NCBI GenBank assembly: GCA_030681645.1
Contig: JAUXRX010000024.1
Coordinates: forward strand, 186,001-250,000
Reading direction: 5' to 3'
DNA: 64,000 nucleotides
DNA from: Archangium sp.
Lineage (GTDB): Bacteria; Myxococcota; Myxococcia; Myxococcales; Myxococcaceae
Of the stretch, positions 1-8,455 are shown piece by piece; within the stretch, counting starts at the first letter, position 1; every line of letters begins with the position of its first letter. Below the pieces are notes generated by a model. That model was given only the letters and a program-made list of their open reading frames with translations, was not told where the DNA came from and made no database searches. A program made the position numbers and the translations under genes.

Positions 1-2454
1 CGAAGAACGCCGCGGCAGCTCACCCTCACGCGCTTCAGGGCTGCGCCCCGGGGGAAGTCCGAACAACAGCGTGCGGAGGAAGTCCTGCAGCACGGGCACG
101 TTGCCGAAGCGGCCGGCGTGCTCGGGCAGCTTCGCCGGACCCCTGGGCTTCCAACCCTCTGGAAGCGACGCGGGGCGGTGGCGTTCCCAGAGCATGCGCA
201 CGGCCATGGTGCGCACGCTGCGATCGGCGCTCTCCATCAACCAGGCGAGGCGCTCGGGCCCACCGAGGCGGCCGTAGTGACGCGCGATCATCTCCATCGC
301 GACCTCGCGGCTCTGGCGGATGCGGCTCTCGGTGAGGCGGAACACCTGCGCGGGATCGATCTCTTCGACGGTCAGCGTGCAGGCGAGGTCTGCCGTCGGC
401 GAGCCAGCGTTCTCGAGCGCGTTGGTGCAGAGCACGCGCACCTCGCGGTTCTCGCTGTCGGCCAATTCGTAGACGCGCAGGTGGTAACCCCAGCGGCGCA
501 GGTCAGCCTTCGTGATCACCGTGGCGAAGCGGCGCACGTCGGCGCGCGAATCGAACAGCGCCTTCCAGTACGGCTCGGGCGAGTACTGCGCGAGCGTCAG
601 CTTCGGGGTGATGGCGTTGGCCACCGCCTCGGGCTGCTGCGGACCGACCGTCGGGTGATGGCAGCGCAGGTACGTCTGCGCGAAGACCCGCACCGGATCC
701 GGCTCCTTGGCGCCCGTGGCCAGCTCGAGGAGGCGCTTCACGCCGCGCTCCACGTCGCCGTCACCGAAGTCGCGCGGGTCGACCTGGCCGAGCAGCGTGC
801 GGGTGGCAAAGCCAGACAACGTGGGATCCGTGCGGCGCGCGAGCGCGAGCAGCCAGGGCAGCCCGATGGTCTTGAAGCTGGCGTGCGTGCTGAGCAGGTG
901 CAGCGCGAGCTCACGCACCGAGCGATCGAACACGAGGCCCTTCACCGCCTCGACGTCGAGCCCGGGCAACGACTTGGCGCGGCGCAGCTGTTCGTCGGCC
1001 ACCTCGCGGAAGGGGCGATCGGTCAGCAGCGCCATCAGCCACGGCGCGCCGAGGTGCTCGGCGGCGATGAGCGGCATCAACTGGCGGGTGAAGCGCACCA
1101 GGTTCTGGGTGAGCGCGGTGTCTTGACGGCGCGGATCAGCGAAGAGCGCCTTGATGAAGTTCGCGAGCTGGTCGCTCTGCTTCACCCGCTCGGCGAGGTA
1201 CTTGCGCGCCCAGTCACGCTGCGTGCCGGTGCCGTAGACGAGCTCGACGAAGAACGCGTCGGTCAGGTCGGCGCGATCGAACTGCGCCTCGAGGCGGGTG
1301 ATGGCCCAGTTCGCCGTGACCTGCACGCCGAGCATCTTCGAGAGCAGGGGAAGGCCGAGGGTCTTCGCGGGGACGGTCTCGAGCACGGACATCGCCCAGG
1401 CGCTGGTCTCTGGCGCTCCGGTGATGGCGTAGTCGACGACCGTGGCGTGCGGCAGATCGGTCGCGTGCGCGCGCGCGTACTCGACGGCGTATTTGCGCAC
1501 GGCCGCCGAGGGAGACATCAGCAGCGAGAGCACCGCGGGCTTGAGGCCGAGGCCCTCGAGCTTGGCGGGGTGCAGCTCGGGGGTGTTCTGGAGGATGTCG
1601 ACCAGCAGCTCGTGCACGGCGGCGATGGGCCGCTGCGCCAGGCGGGACAGCCACGCGACGTTGGTCTGCCGCAGCTGCTGGGGGAAGTGCTTCTTGAGCT
1701 TGGCGATGGCGAACTTCGCCACGTCGTTCTGCTGTGCGGTCTCGAGCAGCACCATCAGCGGATCAGGGGAGAGCTTCCACGCGTTCTCGAAGTACTCCTC
1801 GCTCGCGCTCATGATCCGGCCGCAGGCGACGCCGTGCCAGGTCGTGGCGTCCTTGCCGAGCTGGTTGAGGGTGGCGGTGGCGAAGACGGGGTACAGCTCG
1901 GGCACCGCGCGGGCGAGGTTGCGCAGGTAGCGCCAGCCGCGGCGCTGCAGGTAGACGATGGTGCCGCGGGTGACGGCGCCACCAGCGCCGCCGCTCGACT
2001 CGAGCCGGCCGAGGATGGCGCCGAACAGGAGCGCGTCCTGGCGCTCCTCGGCGAGCTTGTAGATGCGCTTGAGCCCACCCCAGAGACCGCGACCCAGCGG
2101 GGCCGAGCGGGCCACCTCGAGCAGCGCGGCGCGGTTGGGCTCGCCACCGGCGAGGTAGAGCTCGAGGAGGAAGTCGGCGAGCAGGTACTTGCCCGAGGGG
2201 GGCGGCTCGGGCTGGGTGAGGTAGCGGCGCCACAGCAGCGCGACCTTCATGCGCTTGACGGACTCGCGGTATTCCTTCTGCGCGTCCTTGAGCATCTGCT
2301 CGAAGCTCTCGGGCGTCAGCGCGCCTTCGGGGACGTTCTCGGGCGCGGGCTGCGGCTGGGCCGCGAAGTGAATGATGGCCTGTGCGAGATCGGGCGCCTG
2401 GCCGCGAGCCAACGTCTTCAGGTCGTCGAGCGTGATGTCGGGACGATCAGCCAT
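1..2454 (-). CDS. Large helical-repeat (HEAT/armadillo-like) protein, C-terminus beyond window
   Basis: An uninterrupted minus-strand frame of 818 codons opens with ATG at 2454 (MADRPDITLDDLKTLARG) and is still open at base 1, so the protein is longer than seen. It is rich in Leu, Ala, Arg and short amphipathic helices, with recurring blocks such as RELALHLLSTHASFK and DVRRFATVITKADL that resemble HEAT/armadillo solenoids. No signal peptide or membrane segment is visible, so it is probably cytoplasmic. Helical solenoids usually act as protein or nucleic-acid scaffolds; the actual partner is unknown. A 789-codon plus-strand ORF lies over it but has Arg/His/Glu-rich antisense composition. Repeat copy 1 lies just upstream. 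The HEAT assignment is by eye; that it is coding is much surer than the family. Confidence 0.72.
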   Translation of the reverse strand, partial: MADRPDITLDDLKTLARGQAPDLAQAIIHFAAQPQPAPENVPEGALTPESFEQMLKDAQKEYRESVKRMKVALLWRRYLTQPEPPPSGKYLLADFLLELYLAGGEPNRAALLEVARSAPLGRGLWGGLKRIYKLAEERQDALLFGAILGRLESSGGAGGAVTRGTIVYLQRRGWRYLRNLARAVPELYPVFATATLNQLGKDATTWHGVACGRIMSASEEYFENAWKLSPDPLMVLLETAQQNDVAKFAIAKLKKHFPQQLRQTNVAWLSRLAQRPIAAVHELLVDILQNTPELHPAKLEGLGLKPAVLSLLMSPSAAVRKYAVEYARAHATDLPHATVVDYAITGAPETSAWAMSVLETVPAKTLGLPLLSKMLGVQVTANWAITRLEAQFDRADLTDAFFVELVYGTGTQRDWARKYLAERVKQSDQLANFIKALFADPRRQDTALTQNLVRFTRQLMPLIAAEHLGAPWLMALLTDRPFREVADEQLRRAKSLPGLDVEAVKGLVFDRSVRELALHLLSTHASFKTIGLPWLLALARRTDPTLSGFATRTLLGQVDPRDFGDGDVERGVKRLLELATGAKEPDPVRVFAQTYLRCHHPTVGPQQPEAVANAITPKLTLAQYSPEPYWKALFDSRADVRRFATVITKADLRRWGYHLRVYELADSENREVRVLCTNALENAGSPTADLACTLTVEEIDPAQVFRLTESRIRQSREVAMEMIARHYGRLGGPERLAWLMESADRSVRTMAVRMLWERHRPASLPEGWKPRGPAKLPEHAGRFGNVPVLQDFLRTLLFGLPPGRSPEAREGELPRRSS

Positions 2455-2518
2455 GAACCCCTCCGTTCAAAAGCGAGCGGACGCTAGGTCAGGCGGTCAG
2501 CGGATCACCAGATCATTT

Positions 2519-2567
2519 CCCTCTCCCTGCGAAGCGGGGAGAGGGTCAGGGGGGTCAGGGTGAGGGG
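2519..2567 (+). repeat. Palindromic intergenic repeat family 1, copy 1
   Basis: CCCTCTCCC and GGGGAGAGGG arms around a short loop, followed by an asymmetric tail ending GGGTGAGGGG. It sits between the large helical-repeat gene and the Doc toxin gene. Its tail orientation matches copy 5. Confidence 0.85.
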
Positions 2568-2572
2568 CCCAC

Positions 2573-2965
2573 TCATCGCCACGGTTCAGCGTGCTTCTCG
2601 AAGAACACGGCAGCCTCCGACTTCGAGACACGGCCTTCGACGACGCCGAGCACGAGCTCGACCAGTTCATCGCTGCTCGCCTCGACCCAGATCGAGTTCA
2701 TGCCGAGGAAGGTGAGCGCCACGCCCAGTCCGACCCGCTTGTTCCCGTCGACGAAGGGGTGGTTCTTCACCAGGTGGAAGAGGTACGCCGCAGCCTGCTC
2801 GTGAATGGTCGAGTGCAGCAGTTCCCCGAACATCGTCGCCCGGGGCATGGCGAGCGCCGACTCGAGCAGCCCGGGATCGCGCAAACCGGTCGCGCCGCCG
2901 AACCGCCGGATGCTCTCAGCGTGAATGGCCAGCACCTCGTCGAGCTCGAGGAACTCGAGCTTCAT
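2573..2965 (-). CDS. doc: Doc-type (death-on-curing) Fic-fold toxin
   Basis: 130 residues, the usual Doc size. The Fic/Doc core motif HPFVDGNKR is at residues 69-77, with the helix that carries it preceded by EQAAAYLFHL. Family knowledge: Doc phosphorylates elongation factor EF-Tu and arrests translation; Fic proteins proper AMPylate targets. Here the motif has Asp-Gly (HxFxDGN) where P1 Doc has Asn-Ala, so it lies between Doc and Fic signatures and the reaction should not be assumed. Its ATG overlaps the stop of the upstream AbrB-type antitoxin by 4 bp (ATGA), giving an antitoxin-first, translationally coupled operon. Confidence 0.9.
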   Translation of the reverse strand: MKLEFLELDEVLAIHAESIRRFGGATGLRDPGLLESALAMPRATMFGELLHSTIHEQAAAYLFHLVKNHPFVDGNKRVGLGVALTFLGMNSIWVEASSDELVELVLGVVEGRVSKSEAAVFFEKHAEPWR

Positions 2966-3189
2966 TCCGCGAGCTTCTTGAAGGCACCCGCGTAGGTCTC
3001 GAACACGCGGTCAGTGACCTTCTTCAGCTTCGCGTCGCGCTTCTTGCCGCGCACCGGAGCGATGAGGATGACCGAGCCGTCGGTGGAGATCTCGAGATCA
3101 GTCTCCGCATCGACGCCGAGCCGCTCGAGCAAGGGGCGGTCGAGCACGATGCCGAGACTGTTGCCGATCTTCGTCAGGCGTTTCTGCAT
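2962..3189 (-). CDS. AbrB/MazE-type antitoxin of the Doc pair
   Basis: 75 residues. The N-terminal half (KRLTKIGNSLGIVLDRPLLE) is the swapped-hairpin SpoVT/AbrB/MazE DNA-binding fold; the C-terminal 30 residues are Lys-rich and should wrap the toxin. Antitoxins of this type neutralise the toxin and repress their own operon. The start codon directly abuts a 10-bp palindrome that recurs 21 bp upstream, fitting autorepression. There is no Shine-Dalgarno sequence next to the ATG, so the mRNA may have a very short leader. Confidence 0.87.
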   Translation of the reverse strand: MQKRLTKIGNSLGIVLDRPLLERLGVDAETDLEISTDGSVILIAPVRGKKRDAKLKKVTDRVFETYAGAFKKLAE

Positions 3190-3199
3190 CGTTATAACG
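3190..3199. promoter_or_regulatory. Operator copy 1 of Doc/AbrB module (CGTTATAACG)
   Basis: Perfect 10-bp palindrome touching the antitoxin start codon. The embedded TATAAC also resembles a -10 element, so a bound antitoxin would block transcription directly. Confidence 0.7.
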
Positions 3200-3210
3200 T
3201 AGCCGCCGCA

Positions 3211-3220
3211 CGTTATAACG
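3211..3220. promoter_or_regulatory. Operator copy 2 of Doc/AbrB module (CGTTATAACG)
   Basis: Identical to copy 1 and exactly 21 bp (two helical turns) away, so two dimers would bind the same DNA face. It lies 14 bp before the divergent gene at 3235 and could also affect that gene. Its TATAAC is well placed as the antitoxin -10 with a leader of about 15 nt. Confidence 0.7.
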
Positions 3221-3234
3221 ACAACACCCCCGCC

Positions 3235-3840
3235 ATGGCCGACCCCAACCTCACGGAAACCCTCGCCCAGAAGAACCCCAACGCCTACCGCGCGCGCTTC
3301 AAGCGGCTGTCACTCCCCGAGCAGCGGGCGCACGCCGACTCGCTCTCGCCCCAGGCGTACGCCGGTCACTGCACCGCGCTGGGCGAAGTGCCGTCGGTCA
3401 ACGTGCACCTCACCGCCGCGGGCGCGTCCGTCGACTGGCTTCGCGTCGAGTTCGGCGGCCTCAAGGTCACCTTCGAGAAGGTCACCTGGGCAGATGCGGC
3501 CCGCCACCTCTCGACCTCGCTCGCGGCGCTGCCGGGCGTGGGCGTAGCTGGCTCCCTCATGCTGGGCGCGGACGCCATCGCCGCCGAGCAGTCACTCGGG
3601 CCTGGCCTGCGTGCGCTGGGCTGGTCACTGACGGGCATCGAGTTCACCACCACGAACACCACCGACGGCGGCAGGGTGCGCGCGCCCTTCGCGACGGCCG
3701 CGACCATCATCCTCGAGGGCTCGACGGGCGCAGGCCCGCTGCGCGGTCACGTCTGTCTGGCAGAGCACCAACTGGAGACAGCCGAGCCCGCGTGGCAGGC
3801 GCTCTCATCGCGGCTCGGCACGCCGTGGCGCCGCACCTGA
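3235..3840 (+). CDS. Hypothetical protein
   Basis: 201 residues starting MADPNLTETLAQKNPNAYRA, with no signal peptide or obvious membrane span. An N-terminal charged helical part (to about residue 45) is followed by a Gly/Ala/Thr-rich half with beta-prone stretches such as SVDWLRVEFGGLKVTFEKV. I do not recognise the family. It is transcribed away from the toxin-antitoxin operon across a 45-bp gap holding both CGTTATAACG operators, so it may share their control. It ends 3 bp from the converging ligase gene. Confidence 0.7.
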   Translation: MADPNLTETLAQKNPNAYRARFKRLSLPEQRAHADSLSPQAYAGHCTALGEVPSVNVHLTAAGASVDWLRVEFGGLKVTFEKVTWADAARHLSTSLAALPGVGVAGSLMLGADAIAAEQSLGPGLRALGWSLTGIEFTTTNTTDGGRVRAPFATAATIILEGSTGAGPLRGHVCLAEHQLETAEPAWQALSSRLGTPWRRT

Positions 3841-3843
3841 GGG

Positions 3844-5556
3844 CTACTTCTCCTCGTAACCCTTCTTCGTTTTCTCGGCGACGAGCTTGTTCGCCTCGGC
3901 CTGGGTCTTCTCGGGGCTGTCGAAGTCCTTCTGGGTCATCTGCCCGTCGGTGCCGATCTTCCCGTAGCGCGTGTAGAAGGTCGTGCCGTCGACGCGGATC
4001 TCCCAGAACTTGGACGAGCTCCCCTCGATGAACTCGAAGTACCGCGCGCCCTCTTCACCCGACTTCGACGACTTCCCACCAGCCGCGGCAGGAGCCGGAG
4101 CGGCCTTCTTCGCCGCCGGAGCCGCAGCCGCCGCAGGCTTCGCCGCCGGAGCGTCATCGTCCTCCTCGTCATCGAACGGGCTCTTCTTCTTCGCAGGCGC
4201 AGCGGCGGCAGCGCCACCGCCGATCTCCTTGAAGCCCTTCGCCACCTTCTCGGCGATCTTCTTCGCGGTGTTCTCAGTGGCCTCGTCGTCGTCCTCGAAG
4301 ACCTTCTCCTTCACCTCGCCGAAGCGCACCGTCTGCTTCATGCCGTTGGTCTCGATCTCCCAGAAGTAGCGCGTGTCACCATCGGTCATCTCGAAGCGGC
4401 GGGTGGGCATGGGTCCTCTTTTCACGACGGGTGCTGCGGGTGGGGGTGCTGCGGTCTTCGAAGCGTGCACGCCCTCGACCCGGCGCGTGGTGCTGCTGTG
4501 AAACTTTCCGTCGATGCGCTCGCCGATGTAGCTGGGGAAGCGCGGCGTGCCGGAGTTCGACAGCTCCTGGTAACGGAAGGTGATGATCGAGCCGATCGCG
4601 GGAGGGTTCTCACGCTCTACGTCGGAGAAGCCGGTGCCCACGTTGAACTTCGTGCCATCTGGCAGCTCGACCAGCAGCGCGCCCAGGCGGCCCTTGTGAC
4701 GGCCCGCACCGGGCACGTGACCGAGTACGCGCGCCTCGGTGTCGTGAAAGCTCTTCACCTTGAGCAGCGTGTTCGAGCGGCCCGCCTCGTAGCGGGACCG
4801 CGGCTGCCGCACCATCAGGCCTTCGCCGCCCAGGCCCTCGACACGCGCGAGCTCGGCGCGGAGGTGTTCGGTGCCGTTGCACAGCTCGTGCTTGTGCGCG
4901 ACGAGCCACTTCACCTTGAGCGAGGTGAGCGTCGACTCGATGAAGGCGACGCGCTCTTCGAACACGCCGCCGTGCGAGGGCGCATCGAAGACGACGTACT
5001 GGAGCTCCTTCCACAGCTCCGACGCGTCCTGCCGCTTCACGATGCCCACGGTGCGCTGGAACTGCTTGCGCCCGCCGAAGAGCTCGCCGTCGAGCGGTGA
5101 CTTCGGCAGCGGCTCGGTGAACCACTTCGGGGCGAAGAACTCGTTGCCGAGGCGCGAGATGAAGCGGGTGCCGTCCCAGTACGCGCGCACGCCGTCGAGC
5201 TTCTCCGAGAGCCACCAGCCGGTGAGGTCGACGTCGTTCTCCCACTTGTGCGCGAGGAGAACGGGGGGGCCCTCGTCATCATCGTCGTCAGGGGTGTTGT
5301 CCCCCGGCGCTTTGGGAGGCTTCGGCGGCTTCGGTGGCCGCCCGGTGAGGTTGGCCGACGAGCCGAGCCGCTTGATCTCAGCCTCGTCACCGCGCAACGC
5401 GCGCAGGTGTTTGCAGGTGCGGATGACGCCGGCGCTCTGGTTGCGCCACGCGGGACAGCTGCAGGAGTAGACGCCGCCGGTGTTCTTGAGCGTGTAGATG
5501 GAAGAGCCGGAACCCTTCACTTCCGTGCTCTCTCCGTCGGCGAGGTCTGCGGTCAC
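3844..5556 (-). CDS. ATP-dependent DNA ligase with SWIM zinc finger and two WGR domains
   Basis: 570 residues with an unusual domain order. Residues 32-50 hold a SWIM zinc finger (Cys32, Cys34, Cys48, His50). A Pro/Asp-rich linker leads to an adenylyltransferase core with the motif I nucleophile Lys119 in EKLDGVRAYWDG, ELFGG at 159-162, GGEGLMVRQP at 243-252 and LLKVKSF at 264-270. An OB-fold region follows (about 272-350). Two WGR domains lie at about 386-445 and 505-570, separated by an Ala/Pro/Asp linker. DNA ligases seal nicks through a Lys-AMP intermediate; WGR domains in PARPs sense DNA ends; SWIM fingers bind DNA or proteins. Together this suggests a cytoplasmic break-repair ligase. 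Ligase identity is strong; the role of the extra domains is inference. Confidence 0.9.
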   Translation of the reverse strand: MTADLADGESTEVKGSGSSIYTLKNTGGVYSCSCPAWRNQSAGVIRTCKHLRALRGDEAEIKRLGSSANLTGRPPKPPKPPKAPGDNTPDDDDDEGPPVLLAHKWENDVDLTGWWLSEKLDGVRAYWDGTRFISRLGNEFFAPKWFTEPLPKSPLDGELFGGRKQFQRTVGIVKRQDASELWKELQYVVFDAPSHGGVFEERVAFIESTLTSLKVKWLVAHKHELCNGTEHLRAELARVEGLGGEGLMVRQPRSRYEAGRSNTLLKVKSFHDTEARVLGHVPGAGRHKGRLGALLVELPDGTKFNVGTGFSDVERENPPAIGSIITFRYQELSNSGTPRFPSYIGERIDGKFHSSTTRRVEGVHASKTAAPPPAAPVVKRGPMPTRRFEMTDGDTRYFWEIETNGMKQTVRFGEVKEKVFEDDDEATENTAKKIAEKVAKGFKEIGGGAAAAAPAKKKSPFDDEEDDDAPAAKPAAAAAPAAKKAAPAPAAAGGKSSKSGEEGARYFEFIEGSSSKFWEIRVDGTTFYTRYGKIGTDGQMTQKDFDSPEKTQAEANKLVAEKTKKGYEEK

Positions 5557-5597
5557 GGATCGGGTTCTAGCGAGCCCGGTCGCGCTGAGTCACGAAG

Positions 5598-6770
5598 ATG
5601 ATCAACCCTGTGCTATGCGCGCCGGCCATGCTCGCTCTGCCGCTGCTCGCGATCCTCGCCCAGGCCCCCGCCCCCGCGCTCGACTTCACCGAAGAGGCGA
5701 AGCTGCTCTTCCGCATCGTCGCCTGCGGGAACGACGCGCCGCTGCCCGAGGGAATGGACGCGAAGATCGTCGAAGAGCACTGCAAGGAGCTCAATCGCCG
5801 CGCCGACAAGTACCGCGAGACGTGGATCAAGGACGCCTCGCCCTTCATCCAGGCCCTCAAGCCCGCGGGCCTGCCCACCACCGTCGTCTACCCGTTCGGC
5901 GGCGGCGATCTGATCAGCGCGATCACCACGTACCCGGAAGCGAAGGAGATCACGACGATGTCCCTCGAGCACGCGGGCGATCCGCGCCGGATCAAGGGCA
6001 TCACCGGCAAGCAGCTCAAGGCCTCGCTCGCGCTCATCCGCTCGACCTCGTCGGGCCTGCTCACCGCCAACGACTCGAAGACCGAGAACCTGATGAAGGG
6101 CCAGCGCGGCGAGATCCCCGGGCAGCTCTCGTTCTTCCTCATCGCGCTGGCGGTGCACGGCTACGAGCCCATCTCGCTCAAGTACCTCAAGACGAACGCC
6201 GACGGCTCCATCCGCTACCTCACCCAGACCGAGCTCACCGACCTGGAGAAGAAGGAAGCGAAGCTGCTCAACAAGGTCTGGGTCGCGCCTGATTTCTCCG
6301 AGGCCTTCGACAACCTCGAGCTCATCGCGGTGAAGAAGGGCGGCGACCCGGTGAAGGACCGCATCGTTCACCGGCACTTCGCGCAGAACCTCGACGACGA
6401 TCACTTCGGCAAGGACGAGGGCATGAAGAACTACCTCAAGGCCCGCACGCCGATCGTGGCGATGACCAAGGCCGCCAGCTACCTCCTCTGGCGCGACGCG
6501 TTCTCGACCATCCGCAACTACCTGCTCGACAACATGCTCTTCATGGTGAGCGACTCGACCGGCATTCCCCCGAAGTTCGCCAGCAAGGCCGGCTTCGTCC
6601 AGGAGACCTACGGGAAGTTCGGCCAGTCGTTTCTCGGCGCGAGCGCCGACTACAACGCCGACTTCGTCAAGCTGTGGAAGGACGCCAAGCCGCTCGCCTT
6701 CCGCTACGGGTACCTCGACAAGGCCCTCAGCAAGCACATGCTGATCACGAAGAAGGCGCCGGCGAAGTGA
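5598..6770 (+). CDS. Exported hypothetical protein
   Basis: 390 residues in the longest frame. A signal peptide is clear (LALPLLAILAQAPAPA), and ATG at 5628 (MLALPLLAIL) gives a better signal peptide than ATG at 5598. The mature part is about 350 residues, mixed helical and Lys-rich, with motifs such as RRADKYRETWIKDASPF and VYPFGGGDLISAITTYPEA. No membrane segment appears after the signal, so it is periplasmic or secreted. I do not recognise the family. The exported hydrolase follows 49 bp later on the same strand with repeat family 2 between them. Confidence 0.8.
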   Translation: MINPVLCAPAMLALPLLAILAQAPAPALDFTEEAKLLFRIVACGNDAPLPEGMDAKIVEEHCKELNRRADKYRETWIKDASPFIQALKPAGLPTTVVYPFGGGDLISAITTYPEAKEITTMSLEHAGDPRRIKGITGKQLKASLALIRSTSSGLLTANDSKTENLMKGQRGEIPGQLSFFLIALAVHGYEPISLKYLKTNADGSIRYLTQTELTDLEKKEAKLLNKVWVAPDFSEAFDNLELIAVKKGGDPVKDRIVHRHFAQNLDDDHFGKDEGMKNYLKARTPIVAMTKAASYLLWRDAFSTIRNYLLDNMLFMVSDSTGIPPKFASKAGFVQETYGKFGQSFLGASADYNADFVKLWKDAKPLAFRYGYLDKALSKHMLITKKAPAK

Positions 6771-6785
6771 CCGCCCCCCGGCTCC

Positions 6786-6815
6786 GCCCCTCGACTGCGC
6801 TCGGGGCAGGCTCGG
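6786..6815 (-). repeat. Dispersed repeat family 2, copy A
   Basis: CGCCCCTCGACTGCGCTCGG plus flank. The reverse complement matches copies at 16823 and 45166 around CCGAGCGnAGTCGAGGGGCG. It lies between two co-directional genes. Confidence 0.6.
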
Positions 6816-6819
6816 AGAG

Positions 6820-7620
6820 GTGAACCTTCTGCTTCTCATGGCCGTGCTGGCTCAGGCGCCTGATGCAGGCGCCGTCACCGAGCCCACCACGCCCGCGCTC
6901 GAGCTGATCGGCCGCACCACCGAGAGCGAGTACGTCGAGCAGCTGCTCGATGACGGTAAGCACATCCGCTTCGGCACGACGGAGAACGGCCCCGTGCACG
7001 TCTGGCGGCCGCGCAACTACCGCAGCGACACCGCGGTCACCGTCATCTACCTGCACGGCTTCTTCACCTCGGTCGACCAGGCGATGCGCGAGCACCAGCT
7101 CACCTCGCAGTTCCGTGACTCGGGCCGCAACGCGCTGTTCATCGTTCCCGAGGCCCGCAGCTGGCGCACCGACCCCGTGTTCTGGCCCGAGCTCGAGAAG
7201 CTGCTCGTCGCGGTGGAGAAGCGCGCCAGGCTCAAGCGCCCGAAGGGGCCGATCGTGTTGCTCGGTCATTCCGGCGCGTACCGCACCATCGCCGGGTGGC
7301 TGCCCCACCAGAGCGTGGGCCAGGTGCTGCTGGTCGATGGCATGTACGGCAACGAGGCGGAGTTCAAGCAGTGGCTCGACGTGCCGGGGTCCACGCACCA
7401 GCTCGTGCTCGTCGGCTTCGACACCCAGCAGCGCGCGGAGTGGTTGATCAAGCGGCGCGCGGCTTCGGTGCAGCTCGACACCCTGCCCTGGCTGTACGAC
7501 GAGCTGCCGCCCGCCATCCGCAAGGCAGCGCTGGTGAGCGTGCAGTCGGAGCGGCTCGATCACATGCAGCTCGTCACCGACGGCCGGCTGCTGCCGTGGC
7601 TCCTGCACGCGTTCAGGTGA
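6820..7620 (+). CDS. Exported alpha/beta hydrolase-like protein
   Basis: 266 residues with a GTG start and a short signal peptide (MNLLLLMAVLAQA). The hydrolase fold is suggested by VTVIYLHGFFTS (oxyanion strand, about residue 70), LLGHSGAYRT (nucleophile elbow, Ser in GHSGA, with Ala at the last position instead of the usual Gly), LVLVGFD (acid-bearing strand) and LDHMQL (candidate catalytic His). Substrate unknown. The start is unclear: GTG 6820 sits only 2 nt after GGAG, while ATG 6838 is 17 nt from it. The 3' end overlaps the converging membrane-protein gene by 8 bp. Confidence 0.75.
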   Translation: MNLLLLMAVLAQAPDAGAVTEPTTPALELIGRTTESEYVEQLLDDGKHIRFGTTENGPVHVWRPRNYRSDTAVTVIYLHGFFTSVDQAMREHQLTSQFRDSGRNALFIVPEARSWRTDPVFWPELEKLLVAVEKRARLKRPKGPIVLLGHSGAYRTIAGWLPHQSVGQVLLVDGMYGNEAEFKQWLDVPGSTHQLVLVGFDTQQRAEWLIKRRAASVQLDTLPWLYDELPPAIRKAALVSVQSERLDHMQLVTDGRLLPWLLHAFR

Positions 7621-8365
7621 GGGGGCGCGGGCCCGGCGCGAGCAAGCGGCCTCCCAGCATCGTGAGCAGCCCCGACAGTCCGAACGCGGCGATCCGCAGC
7701 GGGCCGTGAAGGTGAGTGGTGTCGTAGAGCAGCAACTTCGCGAGCGCCGCCACGACCAGCACCACGCCCGCTCCCGCGATCGCGCCGTCTTCGCGCTTAC
7801 TTCCGTGAACGACGAACCACAGCCCCGGCGTCAGCCAGAGCAGCGTCATGACGAGCCGTCGCGCGACGTACCGGTCGCCCCCGAACTGAACGTCGAAAAA
7901 ACCACTGGCATGAAAGAGGTGGAACGAGGCCGCCATCGTGAACAGCAGCCCAGACCAGGCGAAGCCCTGGAAGACGAGAAGGCGGTGTGCCGAGCTGGCG
8001 CCGCCGCCTCGCTCCGCGTGCAGCCAGGCAAGCGACGCGAAGGTGCCGGTGCCGATCGCCAGCGCGACGAGCGCGAGGACGTCGAGGCTCAACGAGTAGC
8101 CGCCGGCGGCCGCGCAGAGCGAAGCCAGCGAGAGCAGCGGGCCCGCGCGTGGAATCTCCCGGCGCTCGAAGTGGAAGGTGCCCAGGGCGGCCAGCACGCT
8201 GAACGCGAGGAGCACGATGAGCGGGCTGACCAGGGTCTCCTTCCAGAGCAGCAGCAGCGCCACGAGTAGCAACATCGTCCCGACGCTCTGCAGGATGCGC
8301 GAGCCATCGAGCCACTGCGCGGGTCGAGCCGCGCTTCGAACCGTACTGTCCATGAATCGCCTCAC
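7613..8365 (-). CDS. Multi-pass membrane protein, DUF2339-like C-terminus
   Basis: 250 residues with about seven hydrophobic segments, beginning with MLLLVALLLLW and ending in a run (KLLLYDTTHLHGPLRIAAFGL followed by SGLLTMLGG) that resembles the repeated units of DUF2339 inner-membrane proteins. It is much shorter than typical DUF2339 proteins, so it may be a single-module relative. Function unknown. ATG at 8353 is an alternative start. It converges on the hydrolase gene with 8 bp of overlap. Confidence 0.75.
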   Translation of the reverse strand: MRRFMDSTVRSAARPAQWLDGSRILQSVGTMLLLVALLLLWKETLVSPLIVLLAFSVLAALGTFHFERREIPRAGPLLSLASLCAAAGGYSLSLDVLALVALAIGTGTFASLAWLHAERGGGASSAHRLLVFQGFAWSGLLFTMAASFHLFHASGFFDVQFGGDRYVARRLVMTLLWLTPGLWFVVHGSKREDGAIAGAGVVLVVAALAKLLLYDTTHLHGPLRIAAFGLSGLLTMLGGRLLAPGPRPLT

Positions 8366-8455
8366 CGTTCTCGAGAAGACGGGAAGATCCGTGATCTGCG
8401 CCCGAACCGGAATCGGCCGAATGTCCGTCGGTCAAACGACCGATGCACGAATCGG

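Noticed and set aside
118..2487. 789-codon plus-strand ORF
   Set aside because: His/Arg/Glu/Val-rich antisense composition; the minus-strand frame has normal protein composition and a clean ATG.
2519..2567. CRISPR or rho-independent terminator reading of the CCCTCTCCC repeats
   Set aside because: Copies are dispersed, not in an array, and have no T-run after the stem.
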